Below are positions 5,861 through 6,752 of a stretch of DNA of 6,752 nt, one piece after another. The stretch is from Sutterella sp. (lineage in GTDB: Bacteria > Pseudomonadota > Gammaproteobacteria > Burkholderiales > Burkholderiaceae_F): contig JAHHRF010000077.1 in assembly GCA_020025955.1 (NCBI GenBank), forward strand, positions 1 through 6,752, read 5' to 3'. Position numbers and translations under genes: made by a program. The notes below the pieces were generated by a model, which did no database searches, had not been told where the DNA came from, and saw only the letters and a list, made by a program, of their open reading frames with translations. The first letter of the stretch is position 1; every line of letters begins with the position of its first letter.

Positions 5861-6553
5861 ATGTCGGCTCAGTCCCCTTTAGATTCCTCGCCCTTATTAA
5901 GGGTAGACAACCTGGCGTTTTCGTTTCCTGCCCAAGGGAGTCGACCCGAGCGTGTGCTCTTTAAAGCCGCGAGCCTGTCGATTTTCCCTGGGGATACGAT
6001 TGGGCTCTCAGCGGACAACGGCGTTGGGAAAACCACGTTGCTTCGGTTGATGACGGGGTTGGAAAAGCGCGCTGCTGGGACCCTCACCCTTAACGGGCAA
6101 ACGATCGAGTCGGAAGCGGACTTTTGTGCACTACGCAAAACCGTAGGCTTTGTGCTCCAAAATGCCGATCACCAATTGTTTTTCCCCGACGTTTTTGATG
6201 ACGTCGCCTTTGGACCAAAGAATTTAGGTCGTAGCGACAAAGAGGCCGAAGCCGATGCCTTAGAAGCGTTAACGCTCTTAGGTGCAGAACACCTCGCCCG
6301 CGAAGAAAGCTTTCATTTATCTGGGGGGCAAAAGCGCTTGGTGACGATTGCGTCCATCCTCGCGATGAAGCCCGAGATTTTGCTCTTAGACGAACCCACC
6401 ACGGGGCTAGACGCTCGCTCTGTTGAGCGTTTGATTACGGTTTTAAAGGGGCTTCCCCAAGCCAAACTCATCGTCTCGCACGATGCGGACTTTTTGCGTG
6501 CGGTCTGTAACCGCCACCTCACCATTGAGGATGGGCGCTTACTGGAAAAGTAA
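5861..6553 (+). CDS. nikO: NikO: ATP-binding (A) component, EcfA/CbiO family
   Basis: A 230-residue ABC ATPase that powers metal import through NikQ and NikM. All nucleotide-binding elements are visible in order: Walker A ADNGVGKTT (51-59), Q-loop LQNADHQLFFPDVFDDVAFGPKN (99-121, written here to show the QLFFPDV and VAFGP pieces typical of ECF ATPases), ABC signature LSGGQKR (153-159), Walker B ILLLDEP (173-179), D-loop GLD (182-184) and H-loop His207 in VSHD. The first Walker A glycine is replaced by Ala51, a mild change. The protein is a little shorter than many CbiO proteins, which carry a longer C-terminal part. The start at 5861 has at best a weak AGG before it and lies after a T-rich leader. 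It is the last gene of the operon, and I see no clear intrinsic terminator after it. Confidence 0.92.
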   Translation: MSAQSPLDSSPLLRVDNLAFSFPAQGSRPERVLFKAASLSIFPGDTIGLSADNGVGKTTLLRLMTGLEKRAAGTLTLNGQTIESEADFCALRKTVGFVLQNADHQLFFPDVFDDVAFGPKNLGRSDKEAEADALEALTLLGAEHLAREESFHLSGGQKRLVTIASILAMKPEILLLDEPTTGLDARSVERLITVLKGLPQAKLIVSHDADFLRAVCNRHLTIEDGRLLEK

Positions 6554-6604
6554 GCCGGGAAAAAACCTTTTGAGGTAGGGGCGCAAGGAAAAATAGTTAC
6601 GCTA

Positions 6605-6610
6605 TATAAT
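6605..6610 (+). promoter_or_regulatory. TATAAT box downstream of nikO
   Basis: A perfect sigma-70 -10 hexamer lies about 50 bases after the nikO stop, behind an A-rich stretch. No TTGACA-like hexamer sits at 16-18 bp; that place reads around CGCAAG. If used, transcription would begin near 6617 and run rightward into the unassigned tail of the window. A perfect hexamer can arise by chance in a non-coding stretch. Confidence 0.35.
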
Positions 6611-6752
6611 GACTTTGGCAACTTGGTGAAGGATTAGTGCGGGGTTCCAGAATGGAGTAGGTCGTAGACTGAGCATCCCTTAGCCCCTGGGGTTGTCAAC
6701 ACTCTACCGGTGCCTAACCGCTCGTCTGTAATTTTTCGAAGTTAGGTACGCG
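6611..6752 (+). other. Unassigned non-coding tail, possibly an RNA gene or a leader
   Basis: These 142 bases have no open frame of useful length on either strand (the first ATG after the -10 box encodes only MTLATW). Some pairing is possible: GCCTAAC (6712-6718) with GTTAGGT (6741-6747) across a 22-base loop, TCCA (6646-6649) with TGGA (6653-6656), and GTAGA (6664-6668) with TCTAC (6703-6707). I compared it by eye with tRNA, tmRNA, 4.5S, 6S, RNase P and common riboswitch cores and could not place it. It may be the start of a small RNA, the leader of the next gene, or plain intergenic DNA. Confidence 0.3.

Noticed and set aside
6555..6580. Possible terminator after nikO (ACCT/AGGT stem around TTTG)
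   Set aside because: The stem is only four base pairs and no T tract follows it.
6660..6752. tRNA, TPP riboswitch or tmRNA in the tail (CTGAG, CTGTAA and TTCGAA look suggestive)
   Set aside because: The flanking stems and the other conserved bases of these RNAs are absent, so the short matches are taken as chance.

Overview
The window looks like chromosomal DNA of a Gram-negative proteobacterium. The signs are a large surface protein with the start of an autotransporter-like layout and an ECF (energy-coupling factor) metal transporter with periplasmic accessory proteins. Leucine codons are often TTA in otherwise moderately GC-rich DNA. That, with the gene content, makes me think of a host-associated betaproteobacterium such as a Sutterellaceae member, but this is an impression and not a sequence match.

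Layout. (1) Positions 1-2309, minus strand: the N-terminal 769 codons of a large exported surface protein. It has a long signal peptide, a repetitive beta-solenoid-like passenger, a Gly/Thr/acidic linker and the start of a coiled coil, and it runs off the left edge. (2) Positions 2310-2931: a gene-free divergent intergenic region of about 620 bases. Its surface-protein side holds a terminator-like hairpin with a long T tract just before the start codon. Its other side holds a candidate nik promoter. (3) Positions 2932-6553, plus strand: five genes in the order nikK-nikM-nikL-nikQ-nikO, a complete ECF-type nickel (or possibly cobalt) importer. (4) Positions 6554-6752: no gene that I can see, but a good TATAAT box followed by about 140 bases of unassigned sequence.

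How the nik genes work together. NikM is the membrane substrate-binding (S) component. NikQ is the transmembrane coupling (T) protein and NikO the ATPase that drives it. NikK (periplasmic, DUF4198 type) and NikL (periplasmic domain with a C-terminal membrane anchor) are the accessory proteins of the NikKLMQO class and stand in for the NikN/CbiN of other systems. The metal assignment is family knowledge plus gene composition; nothing in the window proves Ni over Co.

The most interesting features are regulatory and structural. Terminator-like hairpins followed by pyrimidine tracts sit directly in front of two start codons. Four of the six genes lack a convincing Shine-Dalgarno sequence and have pyrimidine-rich leaders instead. 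NikK and NikL are both predicted to mature to proteins with an N-terminal histidine, next to a NikM that begins Met-His.
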